Shown in pieces: positions 24,453 to 35,400 of a stretch of DNA of 64,000 bases. Position numbers and translations under genes: made by a program. The notes beneath the pieces were generated by a model that was not told the origin of the DNA, ran no database searches, and saw nothing but the letters and a program-made list of their open reading frames with translations. Position 1 is the stretch's first letter; each line of letters starts with the position of its first letter. The stretch is taken from assembly GCA_033065855.1 (NCBI GenBank), contig JAVXUO010001186.1:186001-250000 (forward strand), in the 5' to 3' direction. This stretch comes from Escallonia rubra. Lineage: Eukaryota > Streptophyta > Magnoliopsida > Escalloniales > Escalloniaceae.

Positions 24453-24810
24453 ATATATATAATAACCCTAGATTGAAAAAATTACAAAAACCCCTAACTC
24501 CTTCATTTTGTCGCTAAATTTTCTTACGCGAACTTCATTATAGCGAATTGGCCCAAAAAAATAAACATTTATGACAATTTATACTTTACGAAAATTGTTA
24601 ACGGATTATTATGGTAACTCGATTTACAAATCGTCGCTAATAAGCGCACCGATACTAAAAATAATTTTGTCGCTAAAATATATCGATGTTAAGAAAATTA
24701 ATTCGTCGCTAGAATACACGTCGACGTTAAGCATAAAAAAATATATATTGTCACCAAAATGTAAATTTAATTTGTTATAAGTATTTTTGGGTTCGGGGTA
24801 TTACGGCCAT

Positions 24811-25457
24811 CTCCGACTAAAGGGTAGCTTTGTCAATTTAGATTGAGGATTTTGTGCAGGTCCACGAAATCATGAGTGGCTTACAAGATATTTGAACTCT
24901 CTCTTCACCACCCTATTTATTCTCTCATTTCTCTCGCTTAAATTGCAACCCGAGAAACCATCAAGCTGGTTTCTGATCCCCAATTCACCATCCGTTTCAA
25001 TTGGTCTTGCACGGCTGTCCACGAATTTGATCTTGACAGGTCCATCCAAGGTTCATGTATTCAAGCGTTAATCTAGTCCTGAAAGAATCCCTTGCATGAT
25101 AAATGGTACTCTGTTCCTAAAAGATCCCTTGCACTACTTGCATATAATCTCCCTATGTAGACATACTTTGATAGTTTGCACGGTTGTAACGCTGTATTTT
25201 CAATTTATTATGCTTATAATGTAAACTCATTCATTTGTGTGTCAAGCCTGGGTTTTCTATATCGTATACTATAGTGATAAATTACATTGGGTGACAAATG
25301 GTATTGGTTGGTTCCATACAAGATGGTCTCGTGCATCATTTGCATTAGTTGCCTTAGTTTCTATCTGATTTTCAACAATTGTCGATGTTGCACTTTTGTC
25401 CTTATTCCCTCGTTTTGCAATTCTTGACACTGTACACAGACAATTTGCAGAGATCAA
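24811..25457 (+). promoter_or_regulatory. Upstream region of F-box copy A
   Basis: Matches copy B 46737-47323. The putative TATA element is TATTTAT (24914-24920), where copy B has TATATAT. A pyrimidine tract and TTTGCAG just before the ATG, and a conserved GTATTC downstream of the TATA element (about 25060), suggest a 5' UTR intron. The solo LTR now sits directly upstream of this region. Confidence 0.5.
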
Positions 25458-26573
25458 ATGGCCGGTGGGAATTTGCCGGAAGACGTGGTTAGAGAAATTC
25501 TCCTGATGCTTCCTGTTAAATCCTTGTTGAGATGCAAGTCTTTGTGTAAGAGTTGGTATACTTTGATCAAAAAGCCTAATTTCATATCTGCACACTTTAA
25601 TTGTAATCATGCTCTTAAAAGAAGCCATTGTATCCTCGTCAAGCGGTGCCTACCGGAACATGTCCCACCAACAGAAAGTGTCATGTCCTTCCTTAGTGAC
25701 AAAATTAGCGGTGGTGATCATGTCCCACCAACAGAAATCACTATACCGCATTTCAATCACTTTTTACAGATGGTGGGTCCTTGCAATGGCATAGTCTGTC
25801 TTACGGATCACCGTGATATTATCCTATGTAACCCTTCAATCAAGGACTTCAGGGTCCTTCCTCCTCCATCATTTAACTATCCCCAAGGTTTGTTTTCTAG
25901 TACATTGGGTGTGGGATTTGGCTATGATCCACACTCTAGCGAATACAAGGTTATCAGAATTGCAGAACTCTACAAAGATGATGAAAGCGGGGGCTACGGG
26001 TTTCATTATGTTAAAGTTGAAATTTATGACCTGAGTATCGACTCTTGGAGAGAAATAGACGCAATTGTGCCCTACGTTTGGTACTTTCCTTGTTCAGAGC
26101 TTCTATTTAATGGACATTTTCATTGGTGGGCAGATGATAAAGATCATGGTGGCGAGTCAATGCTTTCTTTCCACATCGGCACGGAGGCTTTTCAGCAGAT
26201 ACGATTGCCTTATGTTTGTGCATTTCCTGATGGAAACGAAAGGGCTTTTCTAGTTTTAAATTAATCCATTGCATTACTTCTTTTCAATCCCTCAGAGCAG
26301 ACGTGCTTTGACATATGGTTGATGACTGAGTATGGTATTACTGAGTCGTGGACAAAGAAATTTACTATCGGACCACTCGTGCAAATCAAGCATCCTTTAT
26401 TGTTTTGGAAGCATGAGTTGCTTCTGGAAAAATCCAATGGCCAGTTGGTATCGTATGACCTCAAATCCCAAAGATTAAAGGAATTTCAAGTATATGGAGC
26501 TCAAGAAAGTTTGGGGGCCGTTGCTTATAATGAGAGCTTAGTTTCGATCAAATAAGGAAGTGATATCAACTGA
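25458..26573 (+). pseudogene. F-box/FBA (SLF-like) gene, copy A, two nonsense codons
   Basis: Sister of the intact gene at 47324-48430. The F-box lies at residues 4-40 (N-L-P-E-D-V-V-R-E-I-L, then P-V-K-S-L-L-R-C-K), followed by an F-box-associated domain with G-P-C-N-G-I-V-C-L-T-D, N-P-S-I-K-D-F, P-C-S-E-L-L-F-N-G-H-F-H-W-W-A and E-S-W-T-K-K-F. The frame stops at TAA 26262-26264, where copy B has GAA, and again at TAA 26553-26555, where copy B has CGA. Between and after these stops the frame stays open to TGA 26573. It also has an extra stretch of about a dozen residues near residue 70 that repeats H-V-P-P-T-E. A 268-residue product missing the end of the FBA domain is possible. F-box proteins join SCF ubiquitin ligases and choose the substrate. 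Confidence 0.88.
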
Positions 26574-26923
26574 CATGATGATAGTTTGAATGCTTTAATA
26601 CCCACCCTTCTTTTCCTCAATGTTCTAGACATAGAATTTCGGTCCATATCTCGAGCTAAACTTTTTTTATGTTTCATAATAATTGTGTAATTTTAGAATG
26701 TATGTTGATTTTTCTTTTGAGTTTGTTGGCAGTGCCTATCTCTGTACCCCAAGGGAACAGCACCCCAACCCTGTTATTGTACATGAGGCATACCCGAGGC
26801 CCCCTTAATAAAGTTCTTATTTGGGCATCACCAATGAACATTTGGGTCATTTTGGGGGAGTCCATGGATATAGAGGCCCAGAATACGTACACTATAATGT
26901 TTGTTGGCTTAGATTTTTCAGGA
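26574..26923 (+). other. 3' flank of F-box copy A
   Basis: Matches copy B 48431-48778. AATAAA at 26807-26812, with the same AATAAAGTTCTTATTTGGGC context in copy B, is a likely polyadenylation signal. Confidence 0.55.
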
Positions 26924-27676
26924 GTAAAATACATTGACCTCCCCTGAAGTTTTGGTTTGTTACACGTGGATCTCTTCTAGTTTTGAAAATTGCACCGTAC
27001 TATCTTGCTTTAAATTTTCACTAACAAAGACTCCACTAACGTTACTTTGCCATAACATTGATGATGCCAGCAAAATTCTCTTCCAATATACCATGCACGC
27101 CCTTAAGACAAAAAATTATCAACGCGCCAATAACATATAGTGAAGTACAGCCTCCTAGAAATGTGCAAGCCTTGCAAATATTTCAAGGAATATTGCCAGG
27201 TGTTTTTCAATGCCTTCAAGGCTTCAATAACCTAATAGGATGCACCTCAACTCCATACTTTTCCAACAATTCAGCTCTCATACCTTCTAACTTCATATTA
27301 GGATTGGCCCTAAGATAAGAACCAAGTCTATTGGCTATCAACCTAGGATTATCATATTTGTCAATTAGGTTGTTAAAGTCTTGAAGGCATTAAAAAACGC
27401 CTGGCAATATTCTTTGAGATATTTGCAGGGCATGCGCATTTCTAATAACAAGTACTTTACGATATGTTATTGACGTGTTGATAGTCTTTTTGTCTTTAGG
27501 GCGTGCAAGGTATATTAAAATAATATTTTGTTGTTTCGTCACTGTTTTAACGGCAAAGGAACTTTAAGGGGGTCTTTGGTAGGAAAAAAATTAAAATACG
27601 GAAGCACAGTGTAATTTTTAAAACTAGAAGGGATCCAAGTGTAACAAAGCAAAACCTCAGGGGAGGTCAACCTTTA
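26924..27676. mobile_element. Foldback element, copy A
   Basis: About 750 bases that read nearly the same inwards from both ends: TTGACCTCCCCTGAAGTTTT at the left, and the inverse of TTGACCTCCCCTGAGGTTTT at the right. The arms (over 300 bases) include TGTTACACGTGGATC / TGTTACACTTGGATC and AACGCGCCAATAACATA / TATGTTATTGACGTGTT. The same element sits at the equivalent place in copy B (48779-49243) with a shorter centre, so it was present before the segment duplicated. No gene inside. Confidence 0.75.
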
Positions 27677-27679
27677 TTC

Positions 27680-28620
27680 ATATTTCAATTGCCTTAAGTA
27701 AGCAAAGTAACTTACTGGCAAGAAGAAGGCCTGTACCCCAAAAGAGTTTCCATTATTTGTTACCTTGCATTTGTATCAAAGACAATTATATATTCAATGA
27801 ACGTGTAACCTACCGCATTACATCAAACTTGTCAAATTAGGTTCACTAACACAAAAGCATCTAATCCGACATCAACTCAACTTCCTCAAAATACAAGATT
27901 ACGAAACTGCTCAAACGTAAACAAACTAAAACCTAGGTTCTTTACAAACTCGAACTTCCATAGTACGAGTTGACAGTACCGACCGACGCAGGGGTCTTAC
28001 TACACAGTAGTAATGGGCTCACCGAAATCTCACACAGACTCTAACCCATTCCCTAGCTTGCCATAGCTGAACATTACCTGCAGAAGGGAGTCAAACGAAG
28101 GGGGCTTTTGAGAGCTCAGTAAGGTCGTACAAGGACAACCGAAAGAATTACAAAACGATTCAAAAGAATCCAACTGACGATTTTTTTTTCAAAAATATTT
28201 CAAACGATCCAATTAGTTCGATGGTTTCCAAAATGGTCAAACTTCATTAGAAATAGATACGAAAATAAACATTAACAATCACGACAGGTTCGAAAACGAT
28301 CGTTAAAAGATTAGGGGAAGCAGAGATTGGTTTACTATGGTATGAGGATATATTTTGCTAAACAAGATCATGTGGACTAGGTGATGCCGAGGAAAGTGGG
28401 TTCTTATTTACGTGGAGGTGCCACAAAGGCTGTAGTCCGTGTCAGCTTCCAAGTATGCAAAGTGGGAGACAATAAAAACGAAGTAAGGGCTGAGGGCCAG
28501 GCTTCCCAGACAGGCCGTGAGGAATGGCAGTGCTGCGAAGGCAAAGCTAAGACGAACAGGGCCGACAGTCGATAGTCCAAGTCAGGGTCCGAGTCGAGGT
28601 CCAAGTCAGGGTCCGATGTT
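27680..28620. other. LTR-like fragment, no gene
   Basis: About 27680-27800 still matches copy B. About 28075-28170 (CCTGCAGAAGGGAG, then GGCTTTTGAGAGCTCAGTAAG) resembles 22083-22135 in the solo LTR, so this is probably a diverged LTR piece. About 28340-28380 (TTTTGCTAAACAAGATCATG) also occurs at 39584-39603 near the S-RNase. Confidence 0.45.
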
Positions 28621-29196
28621 ACGATCTTAAGTTATGTCCAATTTTATGTTTCTCTCTCTAGAATCCAAGAGCTCTCTAATTTTAGAGTGAGAAAGTGATT
28701 TTTGTGAGAATGGTGAAGAAGTCCCTTTTTGAGTTGTAAAGTTCACTATTTATAGGAAACAGTGTGCTTATATCATAAAGTGCCACATGTCGTCCCCTGG
28801 GAGTGACACGTCACCAGGGAGTCCCAAAATACCGGTTCTCCGTTGGACTGCTGATTCCTAAATTTGCGTTGCCTGCCTCGCACAGCGTCGCTCTACCTGT
28901 CTGAGAAGACTGACCATACCATGACGGCATGATCAGAGTAAGCCCGTTGCCCCAGCCACATATCCAAGCCCTTACTGAATCCCACAAGGTGCGTCAAGAG
29001 ACGCGCAGAGAACCTGACCGTTGTGAGGGTTGCCCCTTAGCCAACAGCTAGGCAGATTAGGCGCGATGCCCTCCATGGACATGTTCCCGTTCCGGAGTGA
29101 CCCGTGGGTCATTGTCCTGGTGGTGTCGACGATCAACGGTAACATGAGCGGACATGGTCGCAGCTCAGTGCTCCGAGTCCGTGGCGATGGCTATGA
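28621..29196. other. GC-richer lead-in to tandem arrays
   Basis: Base composition rises from about 28780 onwards. No gene is recognised; the open frame at 29030-29269 runs into the tandem array and is not credible. Confidence 0.4.
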
Positions 29197-30225
29197 GGTT
29201 GTGAGCCCATCCCGGTACGAGGGTCGAAGCCCCTTTGTGATTGAGACGGCAATGGCTATAAGGTTGTGAGCCCATCCCGGTACGAGGCCGAAGCCCCCGT
29301 TGTGATTGAGACGGCGATGGCTATCAGGTTGTGAGGCCATGCGGGTACGAGTCCGAAGCCCCCCTTGTGATTGAGACGGCGATGGCTATAAGGTTGTGAG
29401 CCCATCCCGGTACGAGGCCGAAGCCCCCGTTGTGATTGAGACGGCGATGGCTATAAGGTTGTGAGCCCATCCCGGTACGAGGCCGAGGCCCCCCTTGTGA
29501 TTGAGACAGCGATGGCTAAGGTTGTGAGCCCATCCCGGTATGAGGGTCGAAGCCCCCGTTGTGATTGAGACGGCGATGGCTATAAGGTTGTGAGCCCATC
29601 CCGGTACGAGGCCGAGGCCCCCCTTGTGATTGAGACGGCGATGGCTATAAGGTTGTGAGCCCATCCCGGTACGAGGCCGAAGCCCCCCTTGTGATTGAGA
29701 CGGCGATGGCTATAAGGTTGGTGAGCCCATCCCGGTACGAGGCCGAAGCCCCCCCTGTGATTGAGACGGCGATGGCTATAAGGTAGTGAGCCCATCCCGG
29801 TACGAGGCCGCAGCCCCCCATGTGATTGAGACGGCGATGGCTATAAGGTTGTGAGCCCATCCCGGTAAGAGGCCGAAGCCCCTGTTGTGATTGAGACAGC
29901 GATGGCTATAAGGTTGTGAGCCCATCCCGGTACGAGGCCGAAGCCCCCCTGTGATTGAGACGGCGATGGCCACAAGGTTGGGAGCCCATCCCGGCCCGGG
30001 GCCGAAGCCCCCCTGTGATTGAGACGGCGATGGCTATAAGGTTGTGAACCCATCCTGGTGCAAGGGCCGAAGCCCCCCTGTGATTGAGACGGCGATGGCT
30101 ATAAGGCCCTGTGATTGAGACAGCGATGGCTATAAGGTTGTGAGCCCATCCCGGTACGAGGGCCGAAGCCCCCCCTGTGATTGAGACGGCGATGGCTATA
30201 AGGTTGTGAGCCCATCCCGGTAGCA
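29197..30225. repeat. 65-bp tandem array, about 15-16 copies
   Basis: Unit GGTTGTGAGCCCATCCCGGT, then ACGAGGCCGAAGCCCCC, then TTGTGATTGAGACGGCGATG, then GCTATAA, counted as 65 bases. The copies are very similar, with single-base changes and a few one-base indels. One truncated unit lies near 30100-30125. Because 65 is not a multiple of three, it gives the same peptide pieces in rotating frames (71-286 residue minus-strand open frames) that are not genes. Confidence 0.92.
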
Positions 30226-30264
30226 TGCAACATGATTGTGGCGCATGGGCGCGGTGCCTATAGC

Positions 30265-30650
30265 ACGAGACAATTAATACCTGGTGCCGCGGGCACATGT
30301 TATGAAAATAGCGCGGCGACAAACGTCGCGAAGCAATACTTGGTACCGGGGCACGTATCAGGACGATGGAGCACGGGCGCGGCGACGAACGTCGTAGAGC
30401 AATACTTGGTGCCGGGGCACGTATCACGAGAATGGCACAAAGGGGCGGCGAGGAACGTTGCGGAGTAATATTTGGTACCGGGTCACGTATCATGAGAATG
30501 GCGCAAGTGCGCGGCGAGGAACGTGGCGGAGCAATATTTGGTGTCGGGGCACGTATCATGAGAATGGCGCAAGGGCGCGGTGACGAACGTCGCGGAGCAA
30601 TATTTGGTGCCGGGGCACGTATCATGAGAATGGCGTGCGGGCGCGCGTCG
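30265..30650. repeat. About 66-bp tandem array, about 6 copies
   Basis: Unit AGCAATATTTGGTGCCGGGG, CACGTATCATGAGAATGGCG, then GGCGACGAACGTCGCGG. Different from the neighbouring 65-bp array, and less uniform. Confidence 0.85.
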
Positions 30651-30894
30651 GGTGTCCCGAAGATAGGATGTGAGCTAAGTGTACCGTCATAACAAGATAA
30701 TGAATGCAACATGTAGTAGTGACAAAGTTGGGGAATGATGGTACGTGGTTGCCAACGACGGGTCATTCGGTGGTAGCATGCGACTTTGGGTGACGGGCAT
30801 CACGAGAGCGGTGCGGTCATGGGCGTCGGATGAAAGACGTCACGGAGTTGATGTACGAACGTCTGTAAACATCACGGAGGTGCAAAGACTCGAG

Positions 30895-31800
30895 AAAATA
30901 AGTGCGCGCGATGGGAGAGGCCATAGGCCAAAAATGGGGGGAAGGCCAAGGCCAAATGGCCAACTCTCATGAAGGAGCCCAAGGCCACTCCCCCCTCTTG
31001 GTGAACTTCGGGCGCGCCGACGGTAGGTGTTTTGTTGGGCAAATAAAAATCCAAAAGTTGTATCATGACGAGCGTGACGATGTGAATTGTACCTATATGA
31101 CGAACGAGATGTCAAAGTCACGTGCAAAGCGTACGAAGCGAAAAAAGTGCGAAAATGGGTTTGCGCGGAGGGGTGAACCACCGGGGGAAAATGGCCGAGG
31201 CCAACCCCTCCAGGAGGCCGAGGCCGACACCCATGGCATGGGGAGGCCGAGGCCGACCCCCTGGGGTTGGCCAAGGCCAAATGGCCAACTTCCATTTTCA
31301 GAGCCCAAGGCCACTTCTTCTTTTGCGAACTTCGGGTGCGCCATCGGTAGGTGTTTTGATAAGCAATGACGATTCCGAAAGTTGTGTTATGACGAGCGTG
31401 TTGCCAAGAATCGTACCCATGTAGTGATCAAGGTGCCAAGCATACGTACGAAGCATACGAGGGGAAATAAGTACGAAAAAGGGTATGCGGGAAAGGGGTG
31501 AACCACCGGGAGAAAGTGGCCAAGGCCAACCCCCATGGCATAGGGAAGGCTGAGGCCGACCCCCATGGCATGGGGAAGGCCGAGGCCGATCTCCATGGCA
31601 TGGGGAAGGCCGAGGCCGACCCCCATGGCATGGGGAACGCCGAGGCTGACCCCCTGGGGTTGGCCAAGGCCATTTGCCCCTTGACCCTGTTTCTCCAAAT
31701 GTGCCGTCGGCCGATCTTTCTGATGAAAAGGTGTTCGGATGGTCTTGGCGTTACGACGGTGCTAGCAGTAGTGACATCGACGCGAAAATAAAATGTCTAA
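30895..31800. repeat. Higher-order repeat with 31-bp GGCCGAGGCC units
   Basis: Two to three copies of a unit of roughly 300-400 bases, each with an ACTTCGGG-(C/T)-GCGCC lead, GTAGGTGTTTTG, a middle with CGTACGAAGC, and GGGTGAACCACCGGG. Inside are tandem 31-base units (GAAGGCCGAGGCCGACCCCC then ATGGCATGGGG), four in a row at about 31540-31650. A version of the short unit (GGCCGAGGCCGAGGCCCCTG then GCATGGCATGG) also occurs inside the next gene at 32655-32690, linking the arrays to that element. Confidence 0.8.
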
Positions 31801-32428
31801 GTCGCGCACGAAGCGCCTGAAGCGAGAAAAACACGTGTCTTGGGCGCCCGGGCGCTGACCGGTTTGATGCGTTGAAAAATTGACCGTTTACAAAGTCGAC
31901 GTGTTCGCGTGAAATGGTCCCCCTATTGGGCCCTTGAGTATGACCAGAATAGGTTGGGAACATAAGCCCCCTGCGTGTGGTGTGCGCGGAGGGGCAACCC
32001 GAGTGGGCGCCGCACGCATAAGCGTTAGGCTTTGAAAAAAAGGTGCTGGGCTCGAATTTTGAAGAACGGGCGTTATAGTATAGTAAAACGTGAGGGGGCG
32101 GAAATTTCCTTGGAATTTGGAAATTTTCGATATTTTTTTTTTATTCGGAAGTTGGGTTGCGCGAAGATTTTGATAGCGATGTTAAATTATGAACGTGAAA
32201 TAATTTTGTTGTTTCGCCAAAATAAAAAACGCGTTAGAAAAAGTCGGCGTTAAGAAGTGGAACGCTAAAAGAGTTGTTGGGAATTTTTTAGGGGAAACTT
32301 GGAATTTGAATTGATTTGATGGATTTGGGGGGGAAAGTTAGGGGAGAGTCTTAACTTTCAAGACTTTTGAGAGGGAAGGAAAGACTTAACCAAAAAAAGA
32401 GAAAAGAGAGGAAGAAGAAGAAGAAGGC
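31801..32428. other. Probable promoter/leader of the PMD element
   Basis: After the arrays, the sequence becomes AT-richer (32030-32400) and ends in a purine-rich leader (GAAGAAGAAGAAGAAGG) before the first ATG at 32439. No separate gene is seen. Confidence 0.4.
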
Positions 32429-35400
32429 TTGGAGACCCACATGGTGATGTTGAGGACTTCACAAGAGGCTAGGAGGATGCAACAAGGGAGAGGAGGTGGA
32501 GCACAAGGTGGGAGAGGTCATGACCGAACCTCGGCGGCGACTGAGGCCGACCATGGCTCGGTGGGAGGGGCATGGATGGGGTCGACCGAAGTGAGGGCTT
32601 GGAGAGTGGGGATGGGAAGGAAAAGGGAGGGGGTGATGGGGGGAGTGCCAAGGTCGGCCGAGGCCGAGGCCCCTGGCATGGCATGGGTTGGCAGCGGCGA
32701 GGGGGAAGGGGGAAGGGGGGAGGGGGAAATGGAGAAGGGAGGGGAAGAGAGGGATGAGAGAAGTAGAAGAAAGGGAGAGGAAAAGGGAGGAAGAAAGGGA
32801 AGAAAGGAGAAAGAGGAGGGAAGAAAAGGAGACAAGAGGAAAATGCAAAGGGAAAGGGAAGGCGGTCGATGCCGGGCAGACCATGCACGACTTGGATGCT
32901 CTTGGCGTGATTGGTGATGATGGAGGAGCCCGAAAGAAGTCGAGGAAAAAACAAAGTGTGCGGTGCCGAGGCGGGGCGAGTGGGCATTCACAGTTGCCGC
33001 GGGACGTCATGACTGATGACGATGAGGACGCACCGGTGCCGACTGACGCATCGGGTGTGCCCTTGGGTTTTGTTGATGGTGGGGTGATGAGCTTTGATCA
33101 GACTCCAAGTCAGAGCGACGTGTTACTGACCGTGAAGGGGGCGGTGCCCGGGTGCCCACCCGAGGGGTTGTTGAGGGAGTTGGCGCGATGAGTGCCTGCT
33201 GAGGTGTTTGCGGTATCTTGGAGCTTTGCATCGATGGGTGATGGTCATATGATCCCTTCACCGTATGTCCGTGCGCCGAGCTTCGATGTTGCTCCCGTGA
33301 TGTCGTCGCGGTATGTACCGGGTTTGTTGACTGAGCGAGAGGACATTCCGTGGTCACCTGTCATGTTCAAGGGCCACATTGTCATGCCGGCCGGTTGGGG
33401 CTTCTGGTGCGCGTACATGTTGGGGTGCGAGGTTTGGAGAGAGAGGTTGGAGGCGCTTGGGCTAGTAGCGGCAGTGGAGGCGACGTACAAGAGTGTTGAT
33501 CCTGTGAGGGACATTAGTGGCCTCACACTTTTACTTTCGAGGTGGAGCTCACAGACGCACACCTTTATTACGGAGTTCGGGGAGATTGGTCCGACACTTC
33601 TGGATGTCGTGATATTGACCGGCCTACCGATGCACGGGACATAGGATGTCCGCGTATCGAAGCTGACAGCGGAAGAGCGTTTGACTGTCAAGGCGTTGAT
33701 TGGTTTTTTTGTCAGATACGAAGCTCAACCGTAAAGGCACGTATAGTCGGTGGATTCAGCACTTCTATGGCATAGTGGTCATGCTGCCCGGGCAGAGGGT
33801 GATGTCGGACGATGACTTCCATATGGGTCCTTTTTACAGTGATGAGAGATACGAGCTAGCTGCCTTCCTTGCCATGTGTCTTTCAAGGTACACCGTTGTG
33901 TTATCCTTATCATTGCATTACTTGTATGCTACATATCTATTACTTTGTACGTGTAGTGTGCAGATTGTTATGCTTGGTGAACATAATTCCTTCTTAAGAA
34001 CAAAGAGAAGTAATGTAGTGTGCTGCCATGTGTTGTACCGCATATTTTGCTAGGGGGGGGTGGTCATGATGGGCATCTCATTTTCTGTACGTATAGGTTT
34101 GTGTTTAAGGGGACACCCGAGGATGGTGTTTCTCAGAAGGTCTTCCCGTTGGCGGTGCGGATGGCCGCAGGCAACCGCATTGGTTTGGCACCGATATACT
34201 TAGGCACTTTGTATTCACGTCTAGACCAGTTTTTGAATGACATGTAGAGATCGTATGGGCGGTATCAGGTGTCGACCTACGTCGATTGGATGTTCTTGCA
34301 GAGGTATCTGTTCGAGTGCTACATAGACTACAGGCCTTCGGGATGCCCGAAAGTACATCCCTCACCGAGGAAGGGAACAGTGACGCGTCCGGGGAAATCC
34401 ATGGTAGTATCGAAGTGGTACGCGGGAGGACGAGTTTATGCTTGGGTTGGCGTCAAGAGGCCTTCATGTGAGTTATCACAGGTGTTCGATGTGCGAGACG
34501 CGTGCCTTAGTCGTCTGTACGTCAACATGGATTCTTCATACGGGACTCCTCCCTGGATGTATTTACGGGATATCAGTTCACGGTTACAAAACAGAGCAGA
34601 CTTGACAGAGCTTGAGATATCCTTGCTAGTGGCCTTCTTACCCGAGTGGCTTCCGGTGTTGACCGATGATGGCGGGAAGTCGGCCGTCGACCGGTGTTAT
34701 GTTGCACGCTATAGCTTAGACCGCTTAGCCTTGTCCTTTGGTTATGATCTGGAGCCCCCTTGTGGTTATGCTCGACCTTGGAGCGTTGACACGGCCTTTC
34801 GGTATACCATGCTAGGGAAGGCGCGTTCGTGGCCAGCACCGACGGACGAATGGAGGAGACCTGGTTTTTTGTCCACCGGAGTGGTCACAGTTGGGTATGC
34901 TCGTTGGTGGGAGAGAGTGCGGACTACGTGGTCTGAGTGGTTAGCGCAGGGGCCATCCGATAGGCCGCGGGTTGATGTCTTCATTGGTGACAGTGGTTTG
35001 GTACTGGTGTCACTGCATGTGGCGAAGCAGTCCGTCATGATTGCATTGTTCACCATTGTTTTAAAGTATGGTGCGGGGAGAGACCGTCATGGAGACACGA
35101 GACCCCGAGGTGGTGGTGGGAGAGGTGTTGCCGTGCGCGAGCCAGCGCCAGCCCACGTGCCGAGGGTACTGGGTGCCGGCAAGGGTCCCCTTTCGTCAGT
35201 GAGAGTGGGGATGATGGAGAGCGCGCAGCGTGGTGGCGGGGGTCCTTCAGCAGGCGGCGGCCATAGGCCGAGGAGGCCGCGTGTGGCATTGGATTATTCT
35301 GATTCTGAGGTTAGTGTTACCATTTTTTTTCATAGTTTCCGATCATTGTGTTACTCATGTGCTAAGTCTCTCTAATTTTTTTTTTTTGGTCAGGAGCTCG

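Larger units (their letters stand above)
21797..24805 (-). mobile_element. Solo LTR (Ty3/gypsy-like), 3009 bp, TSD GCCAT
   Basis: The left end is TGTAACACCCCGATTTTTCC (21797) and the right end GGTTCGGGGTATTACG (to 24805). Read on the minus strand it runs from CGTAATACCCCGAA to TCGGGGTGTTACA, the form of a gypsy LTR (canonical TG...CA with one changed first base). GCCAT flanks both sides (21792-21796 and 24806-24810), a 5-bp target duplication. Copy B has one uninterrupted GCCAT at 46732-46736. No gag-pol lies inside, so it is best read as a solo LTR left by LTR-LTR recombination. It holds a TA/TG microsatellite and a MITE. Confidence 0.8.

Noticed and set aside
29197-30225. Regular 65-bp repeats suggesting a CRISPR-like array
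   Set aside because: Units are continuous tandem repeats without unique spacers, in a plant nuclear context; this is a minisatellite.
29906-30766. 286-residue minus-strand open frame
   Set aside because: It runs through two tandem arrays whose unit length rotates the frames; the repeating peptide pieces are an artefact of the repeat.
32459-33010. Three overlapping minus-strand Ser/Pro/Leu-rich open frames
   Set aside because: Shadows of the purine-rich N-terminal coding part of the PMD gene on the plus strand.
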